Below are positions 1-9,346 of a DNA stretch of 64,000 nt, one piece after another. The notes under the pieces were generated by a model that ran no database searches, had not been told where the DNA came from, and saw only the letters and a list, made by a program, of their open reading frames with translations. Both the position numbers and the translations under genes were made by a program. The DNA comes from Phytopseudomonas argentinensis (GTDB lineage: Bacteria; Pseudomonadota; Gammaproteobacteria; Pseudomonadales; Pseudomonadaceae): the NCBI RefSeq assembly GCF_900113905.1, contig NZ_FORC01000002.1, forward strand, positions 1,226,772 to 1,290,771, read 5' to 3'. Every line of letters starts with the position of its first letter. Within the stretch, counting starts at the first letter, position 1.

Positions 1-839
1 ACGCCGTGCTCGAAGGCGAGATCGTCGAAGCCGAAGAAGTGGCCGAAGTCGCCGAGGTCGAAGAAGTCGAAGGTGAGACCGCCGAGCTGGTGGCCGAGCC
101 GACTGGCGCCTACATCTTCATGGCCACCGCCTCCGGCACCGTGAAGAAGACCCCGCTGGTGCAGTTCAGCCGTCCGCGCTCCAACGGCCTGATCGCCCTG
201 AAACTGAAGGAAGGCGACACCCTGATTGCCGCTGCCATCACCGACGGTTCCAAGGAAGTGATGCTGTTCTCCAGCGCCGGCAAGGTGATTCGTTTCGCCG
301 AGAGCGTGGTGCGTGTCATGGGCCGTGGTGCCCGTGGTATCCGCGGCATGCGTATCGGCAAGGATCAGCGCCTGATCTCCATGCTGATCCCGGAATCCGG
401 TGCGCAGATCCTCACCGCCTCCGAGCGTGGCTTTGGCAAGCGCACCGCGCTGTCCAAGTTCCCGCGTCGCGGCCGTGGCGGCCAGGGCGTGATCGGCATG
501 ATCACCAAGGAGCGTAATGGCCCACTGATCGGCGCCATCCAGGTGCAGGACGGCGAGGAAATCATGCTGATTTCCGACCAGGGCACCCTGGTGCGTACTC
601 GTGTCGATGAAGTTTCCAGTTCCGGCCGTAACACCCAGGGCGTAACCCTGATCAAGCTGGCCAAGGACGAGAAACTGGTCGGCCTGGAGCGCGTGCAGGA
701 GCCTTCCGGGGAAGACCTCGAAGAGGTTCTGGACGAAGAGGGCAATCCGGTGGTCGTCGCCGAAACCGATGAAGCCATCCCAGGCGAAGAGCCGGCAGCA
801 GAGGGCGACGAGCCAGCAGAAGAAGATCGCGACGCCTAA
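1..839 (+). CDS. gyrA: DNA gyrase subunit A, C-terminal part (5' end outside window)
   Basis: The reading frame is already open at the left edge and ends with TAA at 837-839, so only about 278 C-terminal residues are present. They form the DNA-wrapping beta-pinwheel domain of GyrA, recognisable by blade-like repeats such as GTVKKTPL, GKVIRF, GFGKRTAL and GTLVRTRV. A Glu/Val-rich linker lies at the start of the fragment (about codons 2-25) and an acidic tail ends the protein (GEEPAAEGDEPAEEDRDA); both are usual for Pseudomonas GyrA. Gyrase introduces negative supercoils. The catalytic tyrosine region lies upstream of the window. serC follows after 94 bp, the standard Pseudomonas order. Confidence 0.96.
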   Translation, partial: AVLEGEIVEAEEVAEVAEVEEVEGETAELVAEPTGAYIFMATASGTVKKTPLVQFSRPRSNGLIALKLKEGDTLIAAAITDGSKEVMLFSSAGKVIRFAESVVRVMGRGARGIRGMRIGKDQRLISMLIPESGAQILTASERGFGKRTALSKFPRRGRGGQGVIGMITKERNGPLIGAIQVQDGEEIMLISDQGTLVRTRVDEVSSSGRNTQGVTLIKLAKDEKLVGLERVQEPSGEDLEEVLDEEGNPVVVAETDEAIPGEEPAAEGDEPAEEDRDA

Positions 840-849
840 ACGCGCCGCT

Positions 850-879
850 CTGCCTGCAGTGTCACGGCATTGCAGGCAG
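850..879 (+). terminator. Hairpin after gyrA
   Basis: A perfect 9-bp inverted repeat (CTGCCTGCA, 850-858, and TGCAGGCAG, 871-879) with a 12-nt loop lies just after the gyrA stop. No T-run follows, so it may be a weak terminator or an RNA 3'-end stabiliser. Confidence 0.35.
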
Positions 880-933
880 CATTTCGCCAGGTAGTTGTAG
901 TGCTGTAACCAGACAGTCAAGCGAGAGTGAATT

Positions 934-2019
934 GTGAGCAAGCGAGCCTTTAATTTCTGCGCCGGCCCTGCCGCGCTTCCCGAAGCCGTTCTGCAGCGTG
1001 CCCAGGCCGAGTTGCTCGACTGGCAGGGGAAGGGCCTTTCCGTCATGGAAATGAGCCACCGCAGCGACGAGTACGTGGCCATCGCCGAAAAGGCCGAGCA
1101 GGATCTGCGCGACCTGCTGACCATTCCCTCCGACTACAAGGTGCTGTTCCTGCAGGGTGGCGCCAGTCAGCAGTTCGCGGAAATCCCGCTCAATCTGCTG
1201 CCTGAAGACGGCACCGCGGATTACATCGATACCGGCATCTGGTCGAAGAAGAGCATCGACGAGGCGCGTCGCTACGGCAACGTCAACGTCGCCGCCAGCG
1301 CCAAGCCCTACGATTACTTCGCCATTCCTGGCCAGAACGAGTGGCAACTGTCCAAGAACGCCGCCTACCTGCACTACGCCAGCAACGAAACCATTGGCGG
1401 CCTGCAGTTCGACTGGATTCCCGAGGCGGGCGACGTTCCGCTGGTGGTCGACATGTCCTCGGACATCCTGTCCCGTGAAGTGGATATCTCCAAGTTCGGC
1501 CTGATCTACGCTGGCGCCCAGAAGAACATCGGCCCCAGCGGCCTGGTGGTGGCGATCATCCGCGAAGACCTGCTCGGTCGCGCGCGCAGCAGTTGCCCGA
1601 CCATGCTCAATTACAAGATCGCCGCCGATAACGGCTCGATGTACAACACTCCGGCGACCTTCAGCTGGTACCTGTCCGGCCTGGTCTTCGAGTGGCTCAA
1701 GGAGCAGGGCGGGGTTGCCGCCATGGAGCAGCGCAACAAGGCCAAGAAGGACCTGCTGTACAAGGTCATCGATTCCAGCGAGTTCTACAGCAACCCGATC
1801 GCCAAGAATGCCCGCTCGTGGATGAACGTGCCGTTCCGCCTGGCTGACGAACGCCTCGACAAGCCGTTCCTGGCTGGCGCCGATGCCCGCGGCCTGCTCA
1901 ATCTCAAGGGCCACCGTTCGGTTGGCGGCATGCGCGCCTCCATCTATAACGCCGTGGGCCTGGATGCGGTCGAGGCGCTGGTCGCCTATATGGCGGAGTT
2001 CGAGAAGGAGCACGGCTGA
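934..2019 (+). CDS. serC: Phosphoserine aminotransferase
   Basis: A 361-residue class V aminotransferase that converts 3-phosphohydroxypyruvate plus glutamate to phosphoserine; it also acts on the pyridoxal-5'-phosphate biosynthesis intermediate. The N-terminus (NFCAGPAALP), the substrate-loop region HRSDEY and the PLP-lysine segment YAGAQKNIGPSG identify the family, and the length is normal. The start is GTG at 934. The stop overlaps the pheA start by one base (TGATG), so serC and pheA are translationally coupled. This is the usual gyrA-serC-pheA order of Pseudomonas. Confidence 0.97.
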   Translation: MSKRAFNFCAGPAALPEAVLQRAQAELLDWQGKGLSVMEMSHRSDEYVAIAEKAEQDLRDLLTIPSDYKVLFLQGGASQQFAEIPLNLLPEDGTADYIDTGIWSKKSIDEARRYGNVNVAASAKPYDYFAIPGQNEWQLSKNAAYLHYASNETIGGLQFDWIPEAGDVPLVVDMSSDILSREVDISKFGLIYAGAQKNIGPSGLVVAIIREDLLGRARSSCPTMLNYKIAADNGSMYNTPATFSWYLSGLVFEWLKEQGGVAAMEQRNKAKKDLLYKVIDSSEFYSNPIAKNARSWMNVPFRLADERLDKPFLAGADARGLLNLKGHRSVGGMRASIYNAVGLDAVEALVAYMAEFEKEHG

Positions 2020-3128
2020 TGAGCAACGACGCCAATACTGACCAGGCCCTGCAGGCCCTGCGCCTGCGCATCGACAGCCTGGACGAGAAGATCCTCGAGC
2101 TGATCAGTGACCGTGCGCGCTGCGCCGAGGAAGTGGCTCGGGTGAAAATGGCGACTTTGGCCGAAGGCGAGGTGCCGGTGTTCTACCGCCCCGAGCGTGA
2201 GGCGCAGGTGCTCAAGCGGGTGATGGAGCGCAACCGCGGCCCGCTCGGCAACGAAGACATGGCGCGGCTGTTCCGCGAGATCATGTCCTCCTGCCTTGCC
2301 CTGGAGAATCCGTTGAAGGTCGCCTACCTGGGGCCGGAAGGCACCTTCTCCCAGGCGGCGGCGATGAAGCATTTCGGCCACGCGGTGATCAGCCAGCCGA
2401 TGGCGGCGATCGACGAAGTGTTCCGCGAAGTGGTGGCCGGCGCCGTCAACTTCGGCGTGGTGCCGGTGGAAAACTCCACCGAGGGCGCGGTCAACCACAC
2501 CCTCGACAGCTTCCTCGAGCACGATCTGGTGATCTGCGGCGAGGTGGAGCTGCGCATCCACCATCACCTGCTGGTGGGCGATGCCACCAAGACCGACCGC
2601 ATCACCCGCATCTACTCTCATGCCCAGTCTCTGGCCCAGTGCCGCAAGTGGCTGGATGCCCATTACCCGAACGTCGAGCGCGTGGCCGTTTCCAGCAACG
2701 CCGATGCGGCGCGCCGGGTGAAGAGCGAGTGGAATTCGGCGGCGATTGCCGGTGACATGGCGGCCAACCTGTACGGCCTGACCCGTCTGGCGGAAAAGAT
2801 CGAGGATCGCCCGGACAACTCCACGCGCTTTCTGATCATCGGCAACCAGGAAGTGCCGCCCACCGGCGACGACAAGACCTCGGTGATCGTTTCGATGCGC
2901 AACAAGCCCGGTGCCCTGCACGAGCTGCTGGTGCCTTTCCATCAGAACGGCATCGACCTGACCCGCATCGAAACCCGCCCGTCGCGCAGCGGCAAGTGGA
3001 CCTACGCCTTCTTCATCGATTTCGTCGGTCACCACCGCGACCCGCTGATCAAGGACGTACTGGAAAAAATCAATCAGGAAGCCGTGGCACTCAAGGTGCT
3101 GGGTTCCTATCCCAAGGCAGTACTTTAA
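2019..3128 (+). CDS. pheA: Bifunctional chorismate mutase/prephenate dehydratase (P-protein)
   Basis: A 369-residue P-protein for phenylalanine synthesis: chorismate to prephenate to phenylpyruvate. An AroQ-type mutase domain occupies about residues 10-90 (LRLRIDSLDEKILELI). The prephenate dehydratase domain spans about 95-275 (VAYLGPEGTFSQAA, VPVENSTEGAV). A C-terminal ACT domain starts near 288 (GALHELLVPFHQNGIDLTRI), and the ETRPS segment corresponds to the ESRP motif of the phenylalanine-feedback site. The start ATG overlaps the serC stop. An 85-bp gap separates it from hisC. Confidence 0.97.
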   Translation: MSNDANTDQALQALRLRIDSLDEKILELISDRARCAEEVARVKMATLAEGEVPVFYRPEREAQVLKRVMERNRGPLGNEDMARLFREIMSSCLALENPLKVAYLGPEGTFSQAAAMKHFGHAVISQPMAAIDEVFREVVAGAVNFGVVPVENSTEGAVNHTLDSFLEHDLVICGEVELRIHHHLLVGDATKTDRITRIYSHAQSLAQCRKWLDAHYPNVERVAVSSNADAARRVKSEWNSAAIAGDMAANLYGLTRLAEKIEDRPDNSTRFLIIGNQEVPPTGDDKTSVIVSMRNKPGALHELLVPFHQNGIDLTRIETRPSRSGKWTYAFFIDFVGHHRDPLIKDVLEKINQEAVALKVLGSYPKAVL

Positions 3129-3213
3129 CTGCGGCTCCAGGCCGCGGGTTGCGGGCGACAGGCAAAATCAGGCTTGTGCTCGTCACCCGAGACCTGCGGC
3201 CTGAGGCCTGTTT

Positions 3214-4323
3214 ATGAGTTGTGATTTCATTGCCCTGGCCCAGCCAGGCGTGCAGAAACTGTCCCCCTACGTGCCTGGCAAGCCGGTCGATGAGTTGGCC
3301 CGCGAGCTGAACATGGACCCGGCGAGCATCGTCAAGCTGGCCAGCAACGAAAACCCGCTCGGCCCGAGCCCCAAGGCGCTGGCGGCGATTCGCGCCGAAC
3401 TCGATGAGCTGACCCGCTACCCGGACGGCAACGGCTTCAGCCTCAAGACCTTGCTGGCCGAGCGCTGCGGCGTGACCACCGCCCAGGTGACCCTGGGCAA
3501 TGGCTCCAACGACATTCTCGAGCTGGTCGCCCGTGCCTACCTGGCGCCCGGCCTGAATGCGGTGTTCAGCGAGCACGCGTTCGCGGTCTACCCGATTGCC
3601 ACCCAGGCGGTCGGTGCCCAGGCCAAGGTCGTTCCGGCGGTGAATTTCGGTCACGACCTGCCGGCCATGCTGGCGGCCATCGATGCCAACACCCGCGTGG
3701 TGTTCATCGCCAACCCCAACAACCCCACCGGCACCTGGTTCGGCAAGCAGGCCCTGCGCGACTTCCTCGCCGCTGTGCCGGAAAACGTGCTGGTGGTGCT
3801 GGACGAGGCCTATATCGAATACGCCGATGGCGACGAGTTGCCGAACGGCATCGATTACCTCGCCGACCACGCCAATCTGCTGGTGTCGCGCACCTTCTCC
3901 AAGGCCTACGGCCTGGCGTCGCTGCGTGTCGGCTACGGCTTGAGCCGGCCCGAAGTGGCGGACGTGCTGAACCGGGTTCGCCAACCGTTCAACGTCAACA
4001 GCTTCGCCCTGGCCGCCGCCTGTGCGGCGTTCGACGATGCCGAGTACCTGGCGCGCAGCCGTGAGGTGAATACCGCCGGCATGCTGCAACTGCAAGAAGG
4101 CTGCCGCGAGCTGGGCCTGGGCTGGATTCCGTCCAAGGCCAACTTCCTGGCCATCGACTTTGGCCGCGATACCTCAGCGATCAACCAGGGGCTGCTGCGT
4201 GAAGGCGTGATCGTGCGCCCGGTGGCCGGCTACGGCATGCCTAATCACCTGCGTGTTTCCATTGGTTTGCCGGCCGAGAACGCCCGCTTCCTGGAAGCGC
4301 TGCGCAAGGTGCTGAACGCGTGA
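3214..4323 (+). CDS. hisC: Histidinol-phosphate aminotransferase (second copy type)
   Basis: A 369-residue class I/II PLP aminotransferase. The PLP lysine lies in SRTFSKAYGLASLRVGYG, with the substrate and cofactor motifs ASNENPLGPSP and NPNNPTGTW. Enzymes at this locus in Pseudomonas (often called hisC2) act on histidinol phosphate and may also transaminate aromatic keto acids. That second role would fit its position between pheA and tyrA, but this is inference. Its TGA stop overlaps the GTG start of the next gene by four bases, indicating coupling. Confidence 0.93.
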   Translation: MSCDFIALAQPGVQKLSPYVPGKPVDELARELNMDPASIVKLASNENPLGPSPKALAAIRAELDELTRYPDGNGFSLKTLLAERCGVTTAQVTLGNGSNDILELVARAYLAPGLNAVFSEHAFAVYPIATQAVGAQAKVVPAVNFGHDLPAMLAAIDANTRVVFIANPNNPTGTWFGKQALRDFLAAVPENVLVVLDEAYIEYADGDELPNGIDYLADHANLLVSRTFSKAYGLASLRVGYGLSRPEVADVLNRVRQPFNVNSFALAAACAAFDDAEYLARSREVNTAGMLQLQEGCRELGLGWIPSKANFLAIDFGRDTSAINQGLLREGVIVRPVAGYGMPNHLRVSIGLPAENARFLEALRKVLNA

Positions 4324-6560
4324 CTGAACGCACTGCACCCTTGAAACCGCTGGTCGAGCGCCTGGTCGTCGTTGGTCTGGGGCTGATCGGCGGCTCCTTT
4401 GCCAAGGGCCTGCGTGCCCGTGGCGTGTGCCGTGAGGTGGTGGGCGTCGATCTGGACGCCCAGTCGCGGCGCCTGGCCGTCGAACTCGGCGTGGTCGACC
4501 GCTGCGAAGAGCAGTTGGCTGCCGCGTGCGTAGGCGCCGATGTGATCATGCTGGCGGTGCCTATCCTGGCCATGGAGCGGGTACTTGCTGAGTTGGCGAA
4601 GCTGGATCTGGGCGATGCCATCCTTACCGATGCAGGCAGCGCCAAAGGCAATGTGGTGCGTGCTGCCGAGGCGATGTTTGGCGGCGTGCCGGCGCGTTTC
4701 GTGCCGGGCCACCCGATAGCCGGCTCCGAGCAGAGCGGGGTGGAGGCAGCCAATGGCGAGCTGTTCAAGCGCCACAAGGTGATCCTCACACCGCTGGCGC
4801 AGACCGATGCGGTTGCGCTGCAGCGCGTCGATCAGCTGTGGCGCGAGCTGGGCGCCGATGTCGAGCATATGCAGGTCGAACACCACGACCAGGTACTCGC
4901 TGCCACCAGCCACCTGCCGCACCTGCTGGCCTTCGGGCTGGTCGACTCGCTGGCCAAACGCAACGAAAATCTGGAAATCTTCCGCTACGCCGCCGGCGGC
5001 TTCCGCGATTTCACGAGAATCGCCGGCAGCGATCCGGTCATGTGGCACGACATCTTTCTCGCTAACCGCGAAGCTGTGCTGCGCACCTTGGATGTATTTC
5101 GCGACGACCTCGACGCCTTGCGCGACGCGGTCGACGCAGGGGACGGGCATCACCTGTTGGGCGTGTTCACCCGCGCCCGGGTGGCCCGCGAACATTTCAG
5201 CAAAATACTGGCCCGCCGGGCCTATGTGGACGCTATGCACTCGAACGATTTGGTTTTTCTGGCAAATCCTGGCGGCAAGGTCGTCGGCCGCATCCGCGTA
5301 CCGGGCGACAAGTCCATTTCGCACCGCTCGATCATGCTCGGCTCGCTGGCCGAGGGCACGACCGAGGTTGAAGGTTTCCTAGAGGGCGAAGATGCTCTGG
5401 CGACCCTGCAGGCCTTTCGCGACATGGGCGTGGTCATCGAAGGGCCGCACCACGGCCGCGTGACCATCCACGGCGTTGGCTTGCATGGCTTGAAGCCGCC
5501 ACCCGGCCCGATCTATGTCGGCAACTCCGGCACTTCGATGCGCCTGCTTTCCGGCCTGCTGGCTGGCCAGCCGTTCGACGTGACCATGACCGGCGACGCC
5601 TCGCTGTCCAAGCGCCCGATGAACCGCGTGGCCAATCCGCTGCGGGAAATGGGCGCAGTGGTCGAGACCGGCCCGGACGGTCGCCCGCCGCTGACCATCC
5701 GTGGCGGCAGCAAGCTCAAGGCGCTGACCTACACCTTGCCGATGGCCAGTGCCCAGGTTAAGTCCTGCCTGCTGCTGGCCGGCCTGTACGCCGAAGGCGT
5801 GACCACCGTGACCGAGCCGGCGCCGACCCGCGACCACACCGAGCGCATGCTGCGCGGCTTCGGTTATGCCGTCGAGTCCAACGGCCCGGTTGCCTCCCTG
5901 CAGGCTGGCGGTAAGCTGACTGCCACCCGTATCGAAGTGCCAGCGGACATTTCCTCGGCGGCGTTCTTTCTGGTGGCGGCGTCCATCGCCGAAGGTTCTG
6001 ACCTGCTGCTCGAGCACGTCGGCATCAACCCGACCCGTATCGGCGTGATCGAGATCCTGCGCCTGATGGGCGGCGACATCGGCCTGGAAAACCAGCGTGA
6101 AGTCGGCGGCGAGCCAGTGGCCGACCTGCGCGTGCGCGGCGCCAAACTCAAGGGCATCGAGATTCCCGAGGATCTGGTGCCGCTGGCCATCGACGAATTC
6201 CCGGTGCTGTTCGTCGCCGCCGTCTGCGCCGAAGGGCGCACCGTGCTGCGCGGCGCCGAGGAGCTGCGAGTGAAGGAGTCCGACCGTATTCAAGTGATGG
6301 CCGACGGGCTCACCAGCCTGGGCGTCAAGGTCGAACCGACGGCGGATGGCATCATCATCGACGGTGGCCAGACCATCGGCGGCGGTGAAGTTCACAGCCA
6401 CGGCGACCACCGCATCGCCATGGCCTTCAGCGTTGCCTCGCTGCGTGCCAGTGCGCCGATCCGTATCCACGACGCTGCCAACGTCGCTACCTCGTTCCCC
6501 AACTTCCTCGCATTGGCCGAGCAGGTTGGCATGCGTGTGGCCGTGGAGGGGCAGCAATGA
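4320..6560 (+). CDS. tyrA-aroA: Fused prephenate dehydrogenase / EPSP synthase
   Basis: A 746-residue two-enzyme fusion. Residues 1 to about 300 are a TyrA-type dehydrogenase (NAD motif [15 protein letters not shown] near residue 17; catalytic-region sequence [11 protein letters not shown]). From about residue 312 it is 3-phosphoshikimate 1-carboxyvinyltransferase ([42 protein letters not shown]). It therefore carries the tyrosine-branch dehydrogenase and the shikimate-pathway enzyme that makes EPSP. The fusion is usual in Pseudomonas. The synthase half matches all four published class II motifs. The start is GTG overlapping the hisC stop, and the stop overlaps cmk. Confidence 0.96.
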   Translation: MTERTAPLKPLVERLVVVGLGLIGGSFAKGLRARGVCREVVGVDLDAQSRRLAVELGVVDRCEEQLAAACVGADVIMLAVPILAMERVLAELAKLDLGDAILTDAGSAKGNVVRAAEAMFGGVPARFVPGHPIAGSEQSGVEAANGELFKRHKVILTPLAQTDAVALQRVDQLWRELGADVEHMQVEHHDQVLAATSHLPHLLAFGLVDSLAKRNENLEIFRYAAGGFRDFTRIAGSDPVMWHDIFLANREAVLRTLDVFRDDLDALRDAVDAGDGHHLLGVFTRARVAREHFSKILARRAYVDAMHSNDLVFLANPGGKVVGRIRVPGDKSISHRSIMLGSLAEGTTEVEGFLEGEDALATLQAFRDMGVVIEGPHHGRVTIHGVGLHGLKPPPGPIYVGNSGTSMRLLSGLLAGQPFDVTMTGDASLSKRPMNRVANPLREMGAVVETGPDGRPPLTIRGGSKLKALTYTLPMASAQVKSCLLLAGLYAEGVTTVTEPAPTRDHTERMLRGFGYAVESNGPVASLQAGGKLTATRIEVPADISSAAFFLVAASIAEGSDLLLEHVGINPTRIGVIEILRLMGGDIGLENQREVGGEPVADLRVRGAKLKGIEIPEDLVPLAIDEFPVLFVAAVCAEGRTVLRGAEELRVKESDRIQVMADGLTSLGVKVEPTADGIIIDGGQTIGGGEVHSHGDHRIAMAFSVASLRASAPIRIHDAANVATSFPNFLALAEQVGMRVAVEGQQ

Positions 6561-7246
6561 GCGTCAACGCACCGGTCATCACCATCGACGGGCCGAGCGG
6601 CTCGGGCAAGGGCACGGTTGCCGGCCTGCTGGCCAAGCAATTGGGCTGGAACCTGCTGGACTCCGGCGCGCTGTACCGCCTGCTGGCGTTCTGCGCGCGC
6701 AACCACGGCGTCGACCTGAGCAACGAAGCGTCGCTCAAGCTGCTGGCCGCTCATCTGGACGTGCAGTTCCTCGCTGCCGCTGACGGCAAGCCGCAGCGCA
6801 TCATTCTCGAAGGCGAGGAGGTCACCGATGCCATTCGCAACGAGACCGTCGGTGCCGGCGCATCCCAGGTCGCCGCACTGCCCGCGGTACGTGACGCGCT
6901 GTTGCAGCGCCAGCGCGCCTTTCGCGAAGCGCCTGGGCTCATCGCCGATGGCCGGGATATGGGCACGGTGGTTTTCGAGGACGCGCCGTTGAAGGTTTTC
7001 CTGACCGCCAGCGCCGAGGAACGTGCCAACCGACGTTACCTGCAGTTGAAGGCGAAGGGCGATGATGTTAATCTCGCGAGTCTTCTCGATGAGATTCGGG
7101 CGCGCGATGAGCGTGATACCCAGCGTGCGGTGGCGCCGCTCAAGCCGGCAGCCGACGCAATCCAGCTGGATTCCACCCAGTTGTCCATCGAGCAGGTGCT
7201 GGAAAGAATCCTGAGCGAAGTCGCCAATCGCGACCTCGCCGGTTGA
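6557..7246 (+). CDS. cmk: Cytidylate kinase
   Basis: A 229-residue (d)CMP kinase that phosphorylates CMP and dCMP with ATP. The P-loop [18 protein letters not shown] begins near residue 9 and is followed by LLDSGALYR. The NMP-binding insert and the [11 protein letters not shown] segment are as expected for the bacterial family. The start ATG overlaps the tyrA-aroA stop (ATGA). rpsA lies 139 bp downstream, and a terminator-like hairpin intervenes. Confidence 0.97.
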   Translation: MSVNAPVITIDGPSGSGKGTVAGLLAKQLGWNLLDSGALYRLLAFCARNHGVDLSNEASLKLLAAHLDVQFLAAADGKPQRIILEGEEVTDAIRNETVGAGASQVAALPAVRDALLQRQRAFREAPGLIADGRDMGTVVFEDAPLKVFLTASAEERANRRYLQLKAKGDDVNLASLLDEIRARDERDTQRAVAPLKPAADAIQLDSTQLSIEQVLERILSEVANRDLAG

Positions 7247-7271
7247 AAAGAGCCAGTTTCGGCTCGCAAGG

Positions 7272-7315
7272 GAGGCATACGGGGATACCAGTCCCAGTCC
7301 CGTAGGCCTCTTTTT
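7272..7315 (+). terminator. Terminator-like hairpin in the cmk-rpsA gap
   Basis: GAGGCATACGGG (7272-7283) pairs with CCCGTAGGCCTC (7299-7310) with one mismatch and is followed directly by five T (7311-7315). This looks like an intrinsic terminator or attenuator between cmk and rpsA. rpsA starts 70 bp later, so it presumably has its own promoter or depends on readthrough. Confidence 0.6.
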
Positions 7316-7385
7316 ATATGAATAAACCCGCATTGTCTGGAATGCGGAGCAGGGCGAATCCCCGCCCGACCCTACAGGAATCAAC

Positions 7386-9065
7386 ATGAGCGAAAGCTTT
7401 GCAGAACTTTTTGAAGAAAGCCTGAAGTCCCTCGACATGCAGCCGGGTGCCATCATCACCGGCATCGTGGTCGACATCGACGGCGACTGGGTTACCGTTC
7501 ACGCTGGCCTGAAGTCCGAGGGCGTCATCCCTCTGGAGCAGTTCTTCAACGAACAAGGCGAGCTGACCATCAAGGTCGGTGACGAAGTACACGTAGCGCT
7601 GGACGCGGTCGAAGACGGCTTCGGTGAAACCAAGCTGTCCCGCGAAAAAGCCAAGCGCGCCGAGTGCTGGATCGTTCTGGAAGCAGCTTTCGCCGCTGAG
7701 GAAGTGGTCAAGGGCGTTATCAACGGTAAGGTTAAAGGCGGCTTCACTGTCGACGTTAACGGCATCCGTGCGTTCCTGCCAGGTTCCTTGGTCGATGTCC
7801 GTCCGGTGCGTGATACCACCCACCTGGAAGGCAAAGAGCTGGAATTCAAGGTCATCAAGCTCGACCAGAAGCGCAACAACGTTGTCGTTTCCCGTCGTAG
7901 CGTCCTGGAAGCCGAAAACAGTGCCGAGCGCGAAGCGCTGCTGGAATCGCTGCAGGAAGGCCAACAGGTCAAGGGTATCGTCAAGAACCTCACCGACTAC
8001 GGCGCATTCGTGGATCTGGGTGGCGTCGACGGCCTGCTGCACATCACCGACATGGCCTGGAAGCGTATCAAGCACCCGTCCGAGATCGTCAACGTTGGCG
8101 ACGAGATCGACGTCAAGGTTCTGAAGTACGATCGCGAGCGTAACCGTGTTTCCCTGGGCCTGAAGCAACTGGGCGAAGACCCATGGGTTGCCATCAAGGC
8201 TCGTTACCCGGAAAGCACCCGCGTCATGGCGCGCGTGACCAACCTGACCGACTACGGCTGCTTCGCAGAGCTGGAAGAAGGCGTGGAAGGCCTGGTACAC
8301 GTTTCCGAAATGGACTGGACCAACAAGAACATCCACCCGTCGAAAGTCGTTCAGGTTGGCGACGAAGTGGAAGTCATGGTTCTGGACATCGACGAAGAGC
8401 GTCGTCGTATCTCCCTGGGTATCAAGCAATGCAAGACCAACCCATGGGAAGACTTCTCCGGTCAGTTCAACAAGGGTGACAAGATCTCCGGCACCATCAA
8501 GTCGATCACCGATTTCGGTATCTTCATTGGTCTGGACGGCGGCATCGACGGCCTGGTTCACCTGTCCGACATCTCCTGGAACGAAGTCGGCGAAGAAGCC
8601 GTACGTCGCTTCAAGAAGGGCGACGAGCTGGAAACCGTCATCCTGTCGGTCGACCCAGAGCGCGAGCGCATCTCCCTGGGCATCAAGCAACTGGAAGAAG
8701 ATCCGTTCTCCGACTACGTTGCTGTCAACGACAAGGGCACCATCGTTCGCGGTACCGTGAAGGAAGTTGACGCCAAGGGCGCCATCATCACTCTGGCCGA
8801 CGGCATCGAAGCCACTCTGAAAGCCTCCGAAATCAGCCGTGACCGCGTTGAAGACGCGCGCAACGTTCTGAAAGAAGGCGAAGAAGTAGAGGCCAAGATC
8901 ATCAGCGTCGATCGCAAGAGCCGCGTGATCAGCCTGTCCGTCAAGTCGAAAGACGTTGAAGACGAAAAAGAAGCCATCAAGGAAATGCGCAAGCAGGAAG
9001 TTGAAACTTCCGGTCCGACCACCATCGGTGATCTGATTCGTGCGCAAATGGAAAACCAGAACTAA
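7386..9065 (+). CDS. rpsA: 30S ribosomal protein S1
   Basis: A 559-residue S1 with six OB-fold S1 repeats. Repeats 3 to 6 carry recognisable [15 protein letters not shown]-, [15 protein letters not shown]-, [15 protein letters not shown]- and [15 protein letters not shown]-type cores. S1 binds mRNA leaders on the 30S subunit and recruits transcripts. Codon choice is strongly biased (mostly GTT/GTC, CGT, GAA), unlike the GC-rich neighbours and typical of a highly expressed gene. A strong intrinsic terminator follows. In P. aeruginosa the next gene would be ihfB; here the benzoate cluster starts instead. Confidence 0.98.
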   Translation: MSESFAELFEESLKSLDMQPGAIITGIVVDIDGDWVTVHAGLKSEGVIPLEQFFNEQGELTIKVGDEVHVALDAVEDGFGETKLSREKAKRAECWIVLEAAFAAEEVVKGVINGKVKGGFTVDVNGIRAFLPGSLVDVRPVRDTTHLEGKELEFKVIKLDQKRNNVVVSRRSVLEAENSAEREALLESLQEGQQVKGIVKNLTDYGAFVDLGGVDGLLHITDMAWKRIKHPSEIVNVGDEIDVKVLKYDRERNRVSLGLKQLGEDPWVAIKARYPESTRVMARVTNLTDYGCFAELEEGVEGLVHVSEMDWTNKNIHPSKVVQVGDEVEVMVLDIDEERRRISLGIKQCKTNPWEDFSGQFNKGDKISGTIKSITDFGIFIGLDGGIDGLVHLSDISWNEVGEEAVRRFKKGDELETVILSVDPERERISLGIKQLEEDPFSDYVAVNDKGTIVRGTVKEVDAKGAIITLADGIEATLKASEISRDRVEDARNVLKEGEEVEAKIISVDRKSRVISLSVKSKDVEDEKEAIKEMRKQEVETSGPTTIGDLIRAQMENQN

Positions 9066-9080
9066 GTTCGGGTGATCCAC

Positions 9081-9109
9081 AAAAAGGGCGACTTCGGTCG
9101 CCCTTTTTT
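9081..9109 (+). terminator. Intrinsic terminator of rpsA
   Basis: AAAAAGGGCGAC (9081-9092), a TTCG tetraloop (9093-9096) and GTCGCCC followed by TTTTTT form a textbook rho-independent terminator 16 bp after the rpsA stop. Confidence 0.95.
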
Positions 9110-9222
9110 ATGCCTGTCATTTGGGAAAACGCCCCCGCAAGCCGGATTCAATGACCGACTCTGGCGGTTTTCCGTGCTCGCCGAAACGCACTCAGCCTCG
9201 AACCTGCCCGCCGAACGAGCCG

Positions 9223-9258
9223 TGCAGAATCTGGATAGCGATCTGCAGTAAACGGCTA
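9223..9258 (+). promoter_or_regulatory. BenR/XylS-type operator of the ben operon
   Basis: Two direct repeats of TGCA-N6-GGNTA are present: TGCA at 9223 with GGATA at 9233-9237, and TGCA at 9244 with GGCTA at 9254-9258. They lie 21 bp apart, two helical turns. This is the recognition pattern described for XylS and BenR at the Pm and benA promoters. A possible -10 (CTTAAT, 9278-9283) lies at a suitable distance. The activator gene benR is in the window at 21.3 kb. Confidence 0.85.
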
Positions 9259-9322
9259 TTGCCCTTTCGTACCCGCTCTTAATCTGGCCCTGCCTGATAC
9301 GCCCCCTGTGGCGTTGCCTGAT

Positions 9323-9331
9323 AAGAACAAC
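9323..9331 (+). promoter_or_regulatory. Candidate Hfq/Crc site, benA leader
   Basis: AAGAACAAC (three AAN triplets) directly abuts the GGAGGG ribosome-binding site (9332-9337) of benA. This fits the A-rich motif used by Hfq/Crc for catabolite repression in Pseudomonas. Confidence 0.55.
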
Positions 9332-9346
9332 GGAGGGTACGACCCC

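Noticed and set aside
7314-9080. Long open frame on the minus strand opposite rpsA (588 codons)
   Set aside because: It mirrors the codon structure of rpsA, has no family resemblance and no ribosome-binding site. Antisense frames are common in such GC-rich, codon-biased genes.
9124-9173. Interrupted inverted repeat GGAAAACGCC / GGCGGTTTTCC upstream of benA
   Set aside because: It has a bulge and a 29-nt centre with no T-run. It could be a second terminator or nothing, and I could not support a role.
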